From Auanema rhodensis (Eukaryota; Nematoda; Chromadorea; Rhabditida; Rhabditidae), in assembly GCA_964057225.1 (NCBI GenBank), contig OZ059895.1, positions 496,001-560,000 of the forward strand: a stretch of 64,000 bases of DNA, read 5' to 3'. A program made the position numbers and the translations under genes. Below the pieces are notes generated by a model. It saw nothing but the letters and a program-made list of their open reading frames with translations, had not been told where the DNA came from and did not search any database. Of the stretch, positions 51,938-63,871 are shown piece by piece. Each line of letters begins with the position of its first letter. The stretch's first letter is position 1.

Positions 51938-54745
51938 TGAGTTTCCATGTACACTCAACATTGCTTCCAAAAACATTTTGACAAAAATTTTTTCGAAACA
52001 TTTCAAAATAATTTAGCAAAAAGTAGATGTTTTTAGATTCCTTTTTTCAAGGCAAAGACGATGGACAATGTTATTCAACGAAAAAATTAATTCTTCAGGG
52101 TGAAAATCGAGGATATAAGTGTGAACTTATATCAGTTGATATCTCGGTGCATTTTTAAGCTAACGCAAATCTGATAACACAGATCGACGCAGCTTAAAAA
52201 TCCGCATCGAATGCACTATACTACATTGAGAAACGCTTGATACAAAAATTAGTTATGATCGTTTGAAAAATGATGCATTAGTGTATGTTGAGTTTCCATG
52301 TACACTCAACATTGCTTCCAAAAACATTTTGACAAAAATTTTTTCGAAAAATTTCAAGATAATGTAGCAAAAAGTAGATGTTTTTAGATTCCTTTTTTCA
52401 AGGCGAAGACGATGGACAAAGTTATTCAACGAAAAAATTGATTCTTCAGGGTGAAAATCGAGGATATAAGTTTGAACTTATATCAGTTGATATCTCGGTG
52501 CATTTTTAAGTTAGCGCAAATCTGATAACACAGATCGACGCAGCTTACAAATCTGCATCGAATGCACTATACTACATTGAGAAACGCTAGATACAAAAAT
52601 TAGTTATGATCGTTTGAAAAATGATGCATTAGTGTATGTTGAGTTTCCATGTACACTCAACATTGCTTCCAAAAACATTTTGACAAAAATTTTTTCGAAA
52701 AATTTCAAAATAATTTAGCAAAAAGTACATGTTTTTAGATTCCATTTTTCAAGACAAAGACGATAGACAATGTTATTCAATGAAAAAATTAATTCTTCAG
52801 GGTGAAAATCGAGGATATAAGTGTGAACTTATATCAGTTGATATCTCGGTGCATTTTTAAGCTAGCGCAAATCTGATAACACAGATCGACGCAGCTTAAA
52901 AATCCGCATCGAATGCACTATACTACATTGAGAAACGCTTAATAGAAAAATTAGTTATGATCGTTTGAAAAATGATGCATTAGTGTATGTTGAGTTTCCA
53001 TGTACACTCAACATTGCTTCCAAAAACATTTTGACAAAAATTTTTTCGAAAAATTTCAGAATAATGTAGCAAAAAGTAGATGTTTTTAGATTCCTTATTT
53101 CAAGGCAAAAACGATAGACAATGTTATTCAACGAAAAAATTAATTCTTCAGTGTGAAAATCGAGGATATAAGTGTGAACTTATATCAGTTGATATCTCGG
53201 TGCATTTTTAAGCTAGCGCAAATCTGATAACACAGATCGACGCAGCTTAAAAATCCGCATCGAATGCACTATACTACATTGAGAAACGCTTGATACAAAA
53301 ATTAGTTATGATCGTTTGAAAAATGATGCATTAGTGTATGTTGAGTTTCCATGTACACTCAACATTGCTTCCAAAAACATTTTGACAAAAATTTTTTCGA
53401 AAAATTTCAAAATAATGTAGCAAAAAGTAGATGTTTTTAGATTCCTTATTTCAAGGCAAAAACGATAGACAATGTTATTCAACGAAAAAATTAATTCTTC
53501 AGTGTGAAAATCGAGGATATAAGTGTGAACTTATATCAGTTGATATCTCGGTGCATTTTTAAGCTAGCGCAAATCTGATAACACAGATCGACGCAGCTTA
53601 AAAATCCGCATCGAATGCACTATACTACATTGAGAAACGCTTGATACAAAAATTAGTTATGATCGTTTGAAAAATGATGCATTAGTGTATGTTGAGTTTC
53701 CATGTACACTCAACATTGTTTCCAAAAACATTTTGACAAAAATTTTTTCGAAAAATTTCAAGATAATGTAGCAAAAAGTAGATGTTTTTAGATTCCTTTT
53801 TTCAAGGCGAAGACGATGGACAAAGTTATTCAACGAAAAAATTGATTCTTCAGGGTGAAAATCGAGGATATAAGTGTGAACTTATATCAGTTGATATCTC
53901 GGTGCATTTTTAAGTTAGCGCAAATCTGATAACACAGATCGACGCAGCTTACAAATCCGCATCGAATGCACTATACTACATTGAGAAACGCTAAATACAA
54001 AAATTAGTTATGATCGTTTGAAAAATGATGCATTAGTGTATGTTGAGTTTCCATGTACACTCAACATTGCTTCCAAAAACATTTTGACAAAAAGTTTTTC
54101 GAAAAATTTCAAAATAATTTAGCAAAAAGTAGATGTTTTTAGATTCCATTTTTCAAAGCAAAGACGATGGACAATGTTATTCAACGAAAAAATTAATTCT
54201 TCAGTGTGAAAATCGAGGATATAAGTGTGAACTTATATCAGTTGATATCTCGGTGCATTTTTAAGCTAGCGCAAATCTGATAACACAAATCGACGCAGCT
54301 TAAAAATCCGCATCGAATGCACTATACTACATTGAGAAACGCTTAATACAAAAATTAGTTATGATCGTTTGAAAAATGATGCATTAGTGTATGTTGAGTT
54401 TCCATGTACACTCAACATTGCTTCCAAAAACATTTTGACAAAAATTTTTTCGAAAAATTTCAAAATAATTTAGCAAAAAGTAGATGTTTTTAGATTTCAT
54501 TTTTCAAGGCAAAGACGATAGACAATGTTATTCAACGAAAAAATTAATTCTTCAGGGTGAAAATCGAGGATATAAGTGTGAACTTATATCAGTTGATATC
54601 TCGGTGCATTTTTAAGCTAGCGCAAATCTGATAACACAGATCGACGCAGCTTAAAAATCCGCATCGAATGCACTATACTACATTGAGAAACGCTTAATAC
54701 AAAAATTAGTTATGATCGTTTGAAAAATGATGCATTAGTGTATGT

Positions 54746-57700
54746 TGAGTTTCCATGTACACTCAACATTGCTTCCAAAAACATTTTGACAAAAAGTTTT
54801 TCGAAAAATTTCAAAATAATTTAGCAAAAAGTAGATGTTTTTAGATTTCTTTTTTCAAGGCAAAGACGATGGACAATGTTATTCAACGAAAAAATTAATT
54901 CTTCAGGGTGAAAATCGAGGATATAAGTGTGAACTTATATCAGTTGATATCTCGGTGCATTTTTAAGCTAGCGCAAATCTGATAACACAGATCGACGCAG
55001 CTTAAAAATCCGCATCGAGTGCACTATACTACATTGAGAAACGCTTAATACAAAAATTAGTTTTGATCGTTTGAAAAATGATGCATTAGTGTATGTTGAG
55101 TTTCCATGTACACTCAACATTGCTTCCAAAAACATTTTGACAAAAATTTTTTCGAAAAATTTCAAGATAATTTAGCAAAAAGTAGATGTTTTTAAATTCC
55201 ATTTTTCAAGGCAAAGACGATAGACAATGTTATTCAATGAAAAAATTAATTCTTCAGGGTGAAAATCGAGGATATAAGTGTGAACTTATATCAGTTGATA
55301 TCTCGGTGCATTTTTAAGCTAGCGCAAATCTGATAACACAGATCGACGCAGCTTAAAAATCCGCATCGAATGCACTATACTACATTGAGAAACGCTTAAT
55401 ACAAAAATTTGTTATGATCGTTTGAAAAATGATGCATTAGTGTATGTTGAGTTTCCATGTACACTCAACATTGCTTCCAAAAACATTTTGACAAAAATTT
55501 TTTCGAAACATTTCAAAATAATTTAGCAAAAAGTAGATGTTTTTAGATTCCTTTTTTCAAGGCAAAGACGATGGACAATGTTATTCAACGAAAAAATTAA
55601 TTCTTCAGGGTGAAAATCGAGGATATAAGTGTGAACTTATATCAGTTGATATCTCGGTGCATTTTTAAGCTAACGCAAATCTGATAACACAGATCGACGC
55701 AGCTTAAAAATCCGCATCGAATGCACTATACTACATTGAGAAACGCTTGATACAAAAATTAGTTATGATCGTTTGAAAAATGATGCATTAGTGTATGTTG
55801 AGTTTCCATGTACACTCAACATTGCTTCCAAAAACATTTTGACAAAAATTTTTTCGAAAAATTTCAAGATAATGTAGCAAAAAGTAGATGTTTTTAGATT
55901 CCTTTTTTCAAGGCGAAGACGATGGACAAAGTTATTCAACGAAAAAATTGATTCTTCAGGGTGAAAATCGAGGATATAAGTTTGAACTTATATCAGTTGA
56001 TATCTCGGTGCATTTTTAAGTTAGCGCAAATCTGATAACACAGATCGACGCAGCTTACAAATCTGCATCGAATGCACTATACTACATTGAGAAACGCTAG
56101 ATACAAAAATTAGTTATGATCGTTTGAAAAATGATGCATTAGTGTATGTTGAGTTTCCATGTACACTCAACATTGCTTCCAAAAACATTTTGACAAAAAT
56201 TTTTTCGAAAAATTTCAAAATAATTTAGCAAAAAGTACATGTTTTTAGATTCCATTTTTCAAGACAAAGACGATAGACAATGTTATTCAATGAAAAAATT
56301 AATTCTTCAGGGTGAAAATCGAGGATATAAGTGTGAACTTATATCAGTTGATATCTCGGTGCATTTTTAAGCTAGCGCAAATCTGATAACACAGATCGAC
56401 GCAGCTTAAAAATCCGCATCGAATGCACTATACTACATTGAGAAACGCTTAATAGAAAAATTAGTTATGATCGTTTGAAAAATGATGCATTAGTGTATGT
56501 TGAGTTTCCATGTACACTCAACATTGCTTCCAAAAACATTTTGACAAAAATTTTTTCGAAAAATTTCAAAATAATGTAGCAAAAAGTAGATGTTTTTAGA
56601 TTCCTTATTTCAAGGCAAAAACGATAGACAATGTTATTCAACGAAAAAATTAATTCTTCAGTGTGAAAATCGAGGATATAAGTGTGAACTTATATCAGTT
56701 GATATCTCGGTGCATTTTTAAGCTAGCGCAAATCTGATAACACAGATCGACGCAGCTTAAAAATCCGCATCGAGTGCACTATACTACATTGAGAAACGCT
56801 TAATACAAAAATTAGTTTTGATCGTTTGAAAAATGATGCATTAGTGTATGTTGAGTTTCCATGTACACTCAACATTGCTTCCAAAAACATTTTGACAAAA
56901 ATTTTTTCGAAAAATTTCAAGATAATTTAGCAAAAAGTAGATGTTTTTAAATTCCATTTTTCAAGGCAAAGACGATAGACAATGTTATTCAATGAAAAAA
57001 TTAATTCTTCAGGGTGAAAATCGAGGATATAAGTGTGAACTTATATCAGTTGATATCTCGGTGCATTTTTAAGCTAGCGCAAATCTGATAACACAGATCG
57101 ACGCAGCTTAAAAATCCGCATCGAATGCACTATACTACATTGAGAAACGCTTAATACAAAAATTAGTTATGATCGTTTGAAAAATGATGCATTAGTGTAT
57201 GTTGAGTTTCCATGTACACTCAACATTGCTTCCAAAAACATTTTGACAAAAATTTTTTCGAAACATTTCAAAATAATTTAGCAAAAAGTAGATGTTTTTA
57301 GATTCCTTTTTTCAAGGCAAAGACGATGGACAATGTTATTCAACGAAAAAATTAATTCTTCAGGGTGAAAATCGAGGATATAAGTGTGAACTTATATCAG
57401 TTGATATCTCGGTGCATTTTTAAGCTAACGCAAATCTGATAACACAGATCGACGCAGCTTAAAAATCCGCATCAAATGCACTATACTACATTGAGAAACG
57501 CTTAATACAAAAATTAGTTATGATCGTTTGAAAAATGATGCATTAGTGTATGTTGAGTTTCCATGTACACTCAACATTGCTTCCAAAAACATTTTGACAA
57601 AAATTTTTTCGAAAAATTTCAAGATAATGTAGCAAAAAGTAGATGTTTTTAGATTCCTTTTTTCAAGGCGAAGACGATGGACAAAGTTATTCAACGAAAA

Positions 57701-58255
57701 AATTGATTCTTCAGGGTGAAAATCGAGGATATAAGTTTGAACTTATATCAGTTGATATCTCGGTGCATTTTTAAGCTAGCGCAAATCTGATAACACAGAT
57801 CGACGCAGCTTAAAAATCCGCATCGAATGCACTATACTACATTGAGAAACGCTTAATACAAAAATTTGTTATGATCGTTTGAAAAATGATGCATTAGTGT
57901 ATGTTGAGTTTCCATGTACACTCAACATTGCTTCCAAAAACATTTTGACAAAAATTTTTTCGAAACATTTCAAAATAATTTAGCAAAAAGTAGATGTTTT
58001 TAGATTCCTTTTTTCAAGACAAAGACGATAGACAATGTTATTCAATGAAAAAATTAATTCTTCAGGGTGAAAATCGAGGATATAAGTGTGAACTTATATC
58101 AGTTGATATCTCGGTGCATTTTTAAGCTAACGCAAATCTGATAACACAGATCGACGCAGCTTAAAAATCCGCATCGAATGCACTATACTACATTGAGAAA
58201 CGCTTAATACAAAAATTAGTTATGATCGTTTGAAAAATGATGCATTAGTGTATGT
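54746..58255 (+). repeat. 5-monomer repeat with a T-type tail marker (2 x 1755 bp, second copy remodelled)
   Basis: 54746-56500 reads J/T, S/K, Q, P2, K2g. 56501-58255 reads N/T, S/K, Q, P2-front hybrid, Q/K2 patch. Both start with a unit ending ATCGAGTGC and TTAGTTTTG (T tail), followed by a unit with AAGATAATTTAGC, TTTTTAAATTCC and TTCAATGAAAA (S/K hybrid). The fourth and fifth units of the second copy keep P2 and K2 sequence only in part, so they have been altered by later exchange. Confidence 0.7.
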
Positions 58256-59308
58256 TGAGTTTCCATGTACACTCAACATTGCTTCCAAAAACATTTTGAC
58301 AAAAATTTTTTCGAAACATTTCAAAATAATTTAGCAAAAAGTAGATGTTTTTAGATTCCTTTTTTCAAGGCAAAGACGATGGACAATGTTATTCAACGAA
58401 AAAATTAATTCTTCAGGGTGAAAATCGAGGATATAAGTGTGAACTTATATCAGTTGATATCTCGGTGCATTTTTAAGCTAACGCAAATCTGATAACACAG
58501 ATCGACGCAGCTTAAAAATCCGCATCAAATGCACTATACTACATTGAGAAACGCTTAATACAAAAATTAGTTATGATCGTTTGAAAAATGATGCATTAGT
58601 GTATGTTGAGTTTCCATGTACACTCAACATTGCTTCCAAAAACATTTTGACAAAAATTTTTTCGAAAAATTTCAAGATAATGTAGCAAAAAGTAGATGTT
58701 TTTAGATTCCTTTTTTCAAGGCGAAGACGATGGACAAAGTTATTCAACGAAAAAATTGATTCTTCAGGGTGAAAATCGAGGATATAAGTTTGAACTTATA
58801 TCAGTTGATATCTCGGTGCATTTTTAAGCTAGCGCAAATCTGATAACACAGATCGACGCAGCTTAAAAATCCGCATCGAATGCACTATACTACATTGAGA
58901 AACGCTTAATACAAAAATTTGTTATGATCGTTTGAAAAATGATGCATTAGTGTATGTTGAGTTTCCATGTACACTCAACATTGCTTCCAAAAACATTTTG
59001 ACAAAAATTTTTTCGAAACATTTCAAAATAATTTAGCAAAAAGTAGATGTTTTTAGATTCCTTTTTTCAAGACAAAGACGATAGACAATGTTATTCAATG
59101 AAAAAATTAATTCTTCAGGGTGAAAATCGAGGATATAAGTGTGAACTTATATCAGTTGATATCTCGGTGCATTTTTAAGCTAACGCAAATCTGATAACAC
59201 AGATCGACGCAGCTTAAAAATCCGCATCGAATGCACTATACTACATTGAGAAACGCTTGATACAAAAATTAGTTATGATCGTTTGAAAAATGATGCATTA
59301 GTGTATGT
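57203..59308 (+). repeat. 3-monomer higher-order repeat (2 x 1053 bp)
   Basis: 57203-58255 and 58256-59308 both contain Q with CATCAAATGC, a P2-front unit (ATAAGTTTG) with AAGCTAGCGC and AAATTTGTTATG, and a Q unit with a K2 patch (CAAGACAAAGACGATAGAC and TTCAATGAAAA). The only difference I noticed is at the end of the third unit: CTTAATAC in the first copy, CTTGATAC in the second. Confidence 0.85.
57905..58255 (+). repeat. Q monomer with an internal K2 patch (unit 166)
   Basis: The unit is Q at both ends (CGAAACATTTC and CCTTTTTTC in front, GCTAACGC from about 58129). Between 58018 and 58045 it has K2 bases (CAAGACAAAG, GATAGAC, TTCAATGAAAA). The replaced stretch is at least about 30 and at most about 120 bases. 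Such a two-sided switch suits gene conversion better than a single exchange. Unit 58958 has the same patch, probably copied with the trimer. Confidence 0.75.
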
Positions 59309-59659
59309 TGAGTTTCCATGTACACTCAACATTGCTTCCAAAAACATTTTGACAAAAATTTTTTCGAAAAATTTCAAAATAATGTAGCAAAAAGTAGATG
59401 TTTTTAGATTCCTTATTTCAAGGCAAAAACGATAGACAATGTTATTCAACGAAAAAATTAATTCTTCAGTGTGAAAATCGAGGATATAAGTTTGAACTTA
59501 TATCAGTTGATATCTCGGTGCATTTTTAAGTTAGCGCAAATCTGATAACACAGATCGACGCAGCTTACAAATCTGCATCGAATGCACTATACTACATTGA
59601 GAAACGCTAGATACAAAAATTAGTTATGATCGTTTGAAAAATGATGCATTAGTGTATGT
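59309..59659 (+). repeat. Hybrid monomer N/P2 (unit 170)
   Basis: N in front (CCTTATTTC, AAAAACGATAGAC, CAGTGTG with T at 59470), then P2 from 59492 (ATAAGTTTG, AAGTTAGCGC, ACAAATCTGC, CTAGATAC). The switch lies within about 20 bases. It is followed by K2g, the normal neighbour of P2. Confidence 0.83.
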
Positions 59660-60361
59660 TGAGTTTCCATGTACACTCAACATTGCTTCCAAAAACATTT
59701 TGACAAAAATTTTTTCGAAAAATTTCAAAATAATTTAGCAAAAAGTACATGTTTTTAGATTCCATTTTTCAAGACAAAGACGATAGACAATGTTATTCAA
59801 TGAAAAAATTAATTCTTCAGGGTGAAAATCGAGGATATAAGTGTGAACTTATATCAGTTGATATCTCGGTGCATTTTTAAGCTAGCGCAAATCTGATAAC
59901 ACAGATCGACGCAGCTTAAAAATCCGCATCGAATGCACTATACTACATTGAGAAACGCTTAATAGAAAAATTAGTTATGATCGTTTGAAAAATGATGCAT
60001 TAGTGTATGTTGAGTTTCCATGTACACTCAACATTGCTTCCAAAAACATTTTGACAAAAATTTTTTCGAAAAATTTCAAAATAATGTAGCAAAAAGTAGA
60101 TGTTTTTAGATTCCTTTTTTCAAGGCGAAGACGATGGACAAAGTTATTCAACGAAAAAATTGATTCTTCAGGGTGAAAATCGAGGATATAAGTGTGAACT
60201 TATATCAGTTGATATCTCGGTGCATTTTTAAGCTAGCGCAAATCTGATAACACAGATCGACGCAGCTTAAAAATCCGCATCAAATGCACTATACTACATT
60301 GAGAAACGCTTAATACAAAAATTAGTTATGATCGTTTGAAAAATGATGCATTAGTGTATGT

Positions 60362-60712
60362 TGAGTTTCCATGTACACTCAACATTGCTTCCAAAAACAT
60401 TTTGACAAAAATTTTTTCGAAAAATTTCAAAATAATGTAGCAAAAAGTAGATGTTTTTAGATTCCTTATTTCAAGGCAAAAACGATAGACAATGTTATTC
60501 AATGAAAAAATTAATTCTTCAGGGTGAAAATCGAGGATATAAGTGTGAACTTATATCAGTTGATATCTCGGTGCATTTTTAAGCTAGCGCAAATCTGATA
60601 ACACAGATCGACGCAGCTTAAAAATCCGCATCGAATGCACTATACTACATTGAGAAACGCTTAATACAAAAATTTGTTATGATCGTTTGAAAAATGATGC
60701 ATTAGTGTATGT
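60362..60712 (+). repeat. Hybrid monomer N/K (unit 173)
   Basis: N front (AATGTAGC, CCTTATTTC, AAAAACGATAGAC) joined to a K back (TTCAATGAAAA, CAGGGTG, CTTAATAC, AAATTTGTTATG). The switch lies just after GATAGAC, around 60482-60502. The next unit is Q, the usual follower of K units with this ending. Confidence 0.8.
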
Positions 60713-61063
60713 TGAGTTTCCATGTACACTCAACATTGCTTCCAAAAACATTTTGACAAAAATTTTTTCGAAACATTTCAAAATAATTTAGCAAAAAGTA
60801 GATGTTTTTAGATTCCTTTTTTCAAGGCAAAGACGATGGACAATGTTATTCAACGAAAAAATTAATTCTTCAGGGTGAAAATCGAGGATATAAGTGTGAA
60901 CTTATATCAGTTGATATCTCGGTGCATTTTTAAGCTAACGCAAATCTGATAACACAGATCGACGCAGCTTAAAAATCCGCATCGAATGCACTATACTACA
61001 TTGAGAAACGCTTGATACAAAAATTAGTTATGATCGTTTGAAAAATGATGCATTAGTGTATGT

Positions 61064-62467
61064 TGAGTTTCCATGTACACTCAACATTGCTTCCAAAAAC
61101 ATTTTGACAAAAATTTTTTCGAAAAATTTCAAGATAATGTAGCAAAAAGTAGATGTTTTTAGATTCCTTTTTTCAAGGCGAAGACGATGGACAAAGTTAT
61201 TCAACGAAAAAATTGATTCTTCAGGGTGAAAATCGAGGATATAAGTTTGAACTTATATCAGTTGATATCTCGGTGCATTTTTAAGTTAGCGCAAATCTGA
61301 TAACACAGATCGACGCAGCTTACAAATCTGCATCGAATGCACTATACTACATTGAGAAACGCTAGATACAAAAATTAGTTATGATCGTTTGAAAAATGAT
61401 GCATTAGTGTATGTTGAGTTTCCATGTACACTCAACATTGCTTCCAAAAACATTTTGACAAAAATTTTTTCGAAAAATTTCAAAATAATTTAGCAAAAAG
61501 TACATGTTTTTAGATTCCATTTTTCAAGACAAAGACGATAGACAATGTTATTCAATGAAAAAATTAATTCTTCAGGGTGAAAATCGAGGATATAAGTGTG
61601 AACTTATATCAGTTGATATCTCGGTGCATTTTTAAGCTAGCGCAAATCTGATAACACAGATCGACGCAGCTTAAAAATCCGCATCGAATGCACTATACTA
61701 CATTGAGAAACGCTTAATAGAAAAATTAGTTATGATCGTTTGAAAAATGATGCATTAGTGTATGTTGAGTTTCCATGTACACTCAACATTGCTTCCAAAA
61801 ACATTTTGACAAAAATTTTTTCGAAAAATTTCAAGATAATGTAGCAAAAAGTAGATGTTTTTAGATTCCTTTTTTCAAGGCGAAGACGATGGACAAAGTT
61901 ATTCAACGAAAAAATTGATTCTTCAGGGTGAAAATCGAGGATATAAGTTTGAACTTATATCAGTTGATATCTCGGTGCATTTTTAAGTTAGCGCAAATCT
62001 GATAACACAGATCGACGCAGCTTACAAATCTGCACCGAATGCACTATACTACATTGAGAAACGCTAGATACAAAAATTAGTTATGATCGTTTGAAAAATG
62101 ATGCATTAGTGTATGTTGAGTTTCCATGTACACTCAACATTGCTTCCAAAAACATTTTGACAAAAATTTTTTCGAAAAATTTCAAAATAATTTAGCAAAA
62201 AGTACATGTTTTTAGATTCCATTTTTCAAGACAAAGACGATAGACAATGTTATTCAATGAAAAAATTAATTCTTCAGGGTGAAAATCGAGGATATAAGTG
62301 TGAACTTATATCAGTTGATATCTCGGTGCATTTTTAAGCTAGCGCAAATCTGATAACACAGATCGACGCAGCTTAAAAATCCGCATCGAATGCACTATAC
62401 TACATTGAGAAACGCTTAATAGAAAAATTAGTTATGATCGTTTGAAAAATGATGCATTAGTGTATGT
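61064..62467 (+). repeat. P2-K2g dimer in tandem (2 x 702 bp)
   Basis: 61064-61765 and 61766-62467 each consist of P2 followed by K2g (K2 ending CTTAATAG). The second P2 has CACCGAATGC, a private change. The first dimer follows a Q unit. This is the shortest higher-order unit I noted. Confidence 0.82.
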
Positions 62468-63871
62468 TGAGTTTCCATGTACACTCAACATTGCTTCCAA
62501 AAACATTTTGACAAAAATTTTTTCGAAAAATTTCAAAATAATGTAGCAAAAAGTAGATGTTTTTAGATTCCTTATTTCAAGGCAAAAACGATAGACAATG
62601 TTATTCAACGAAAAAATTAATTCTTCAGTGTGAAAATCGAGGATATAAGTGTGAACTTATATCAGTTGATATCTCGGTGCATTTTTAAGCTAGCGCAAAT
62701 CTGATAACACAGATCGACGCAGCTTAAAAATCCGCATCGAATGCACTATACTACATTGAGAAACGCTTGATACAAAAATTAGTTATGATCGTTTGAAAAA
62801 TGATGCATTAGTGTATGTTGAGTTTCCATGTACACTCAACATTGCTTCCAAAAACATTTTGACAAAAATTTTTTCGAAAAATTTCAAAATAATGTAGCAA
62901 AAAGTAGATGTTTTTAGATTCCTTATTTCAAGGCAAAAACGATAGACAATGTTATTCAACGAAAAAATTAATTCTTCAGTGTGAAAATCGAGGATATAAG
63001 TGTGAACTTATATCAGTTGATATCTCGGTGCATTTTTAAGCTAGCGCAAATCTGATAACACAGATCGACGCAGCTTAAAAATCCGCATCGAATGCACTAT
63101 ACTACATTGAGAAACGCTTAATACAAAAATTTGTTATGATCGTTTGAAAAATGATGCATTAGTGTATGTTGAGTTTCCATGTACACTCAACATTGCTTCC
63201 AAAAACATTTTGACAAAAATTTTTTCGAAACATTTCAAAATAATTTAGCAAAAAGTAGATGTTTTTAGATTCCTTTTTTCAAGGCAAAGACGATGGACAA
63301 TGTTATTCAACGAAAAAATTAATTCTTCAGGGTGAAAATCGAGGATATAAGTGTGAACTTATATCAGTTGATATCTCGGTGTATTTTTAAGCTAACGCAA
63401 ATCTGATAACACAGATCGACGCAGCTTAAAAATCCGCATCGAATGCACTATACTACATTGAGAAACGCTTGATACAAAAATTAGTTATGATCGTTTGAAA
63501 AATGATGCATTAGTGTATGTTGAGTTTCCATGTACACTCAACATTGCTTCCAAAAACATTTTGACAAAAATTTTTTCGAAAAATTTCAAGATAATGTAGC
63601 AAAAAGTAGATGTTTTTAGATTCCTTTTTTCAAGGCGAAGACGATGGACAAAGTTATTCAACGAAAAAATTGATTCTTCAGGGTGAAAATCGAGGATATA
63701 AGTTTGAACTTATATCAGTTGATATCTCGGTGCATTTTTAAGTTAGCGCAAATCTGATAACACAGATCGACGCAGCTTACAAATCTGCATCGAATGCACT
63801 ATACTACATTGAGAAACGCTAGATACAAAAATTAGTTATGATCGTTTGAAAAATGATGCATTAGTGTATGT

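Larger units (their letters stand above)
44567..63871 (+). repeat. Region VI: units 128-182, classes N, P2, K2, Q and R with many hybrids
   Basis: The region III classes return. New sub-variants are N* (GATGTTTCTAG with CATTTTCAAGC) starting at 47726, 49481 and 50885, and K2g (K2 ending CTTAATAG) starting at 52640, 56150, 59660, 61415 and 62117. Units whose front and back halves come from different classes are common: 50183, 51587, 54746, 55097, 56501, 56852, 57554, 57905, 58607, 58958, 59309, 60362 and 62819. Local higher-order repeats of 2, 3, 4 and 5 units overlap or follow each other. Frequent hybrids suggest recombination among these classes was more recent or more frequent here than in region II. 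Confidence 0.8.

Noticed and set aside
37067-56920. Six 65-codon minus-strand reading frames at 37067-37264, 37769-37966, 38822-39019, 40928-41125, 54968-55165 and 56723-56920
   Set aside because: They lie inside satellite monomers, span the unit junction, and begin at TTG rather than ATG. They are open only because TTAGTTATG became TTAGTTTTG, turning a TAA stop on the minus strand into AAA; the other units are closed by that TAA. The peptides are identical except for one residue (C or F at position 53), as expected from repeat copying. No promoter or domain is visible.
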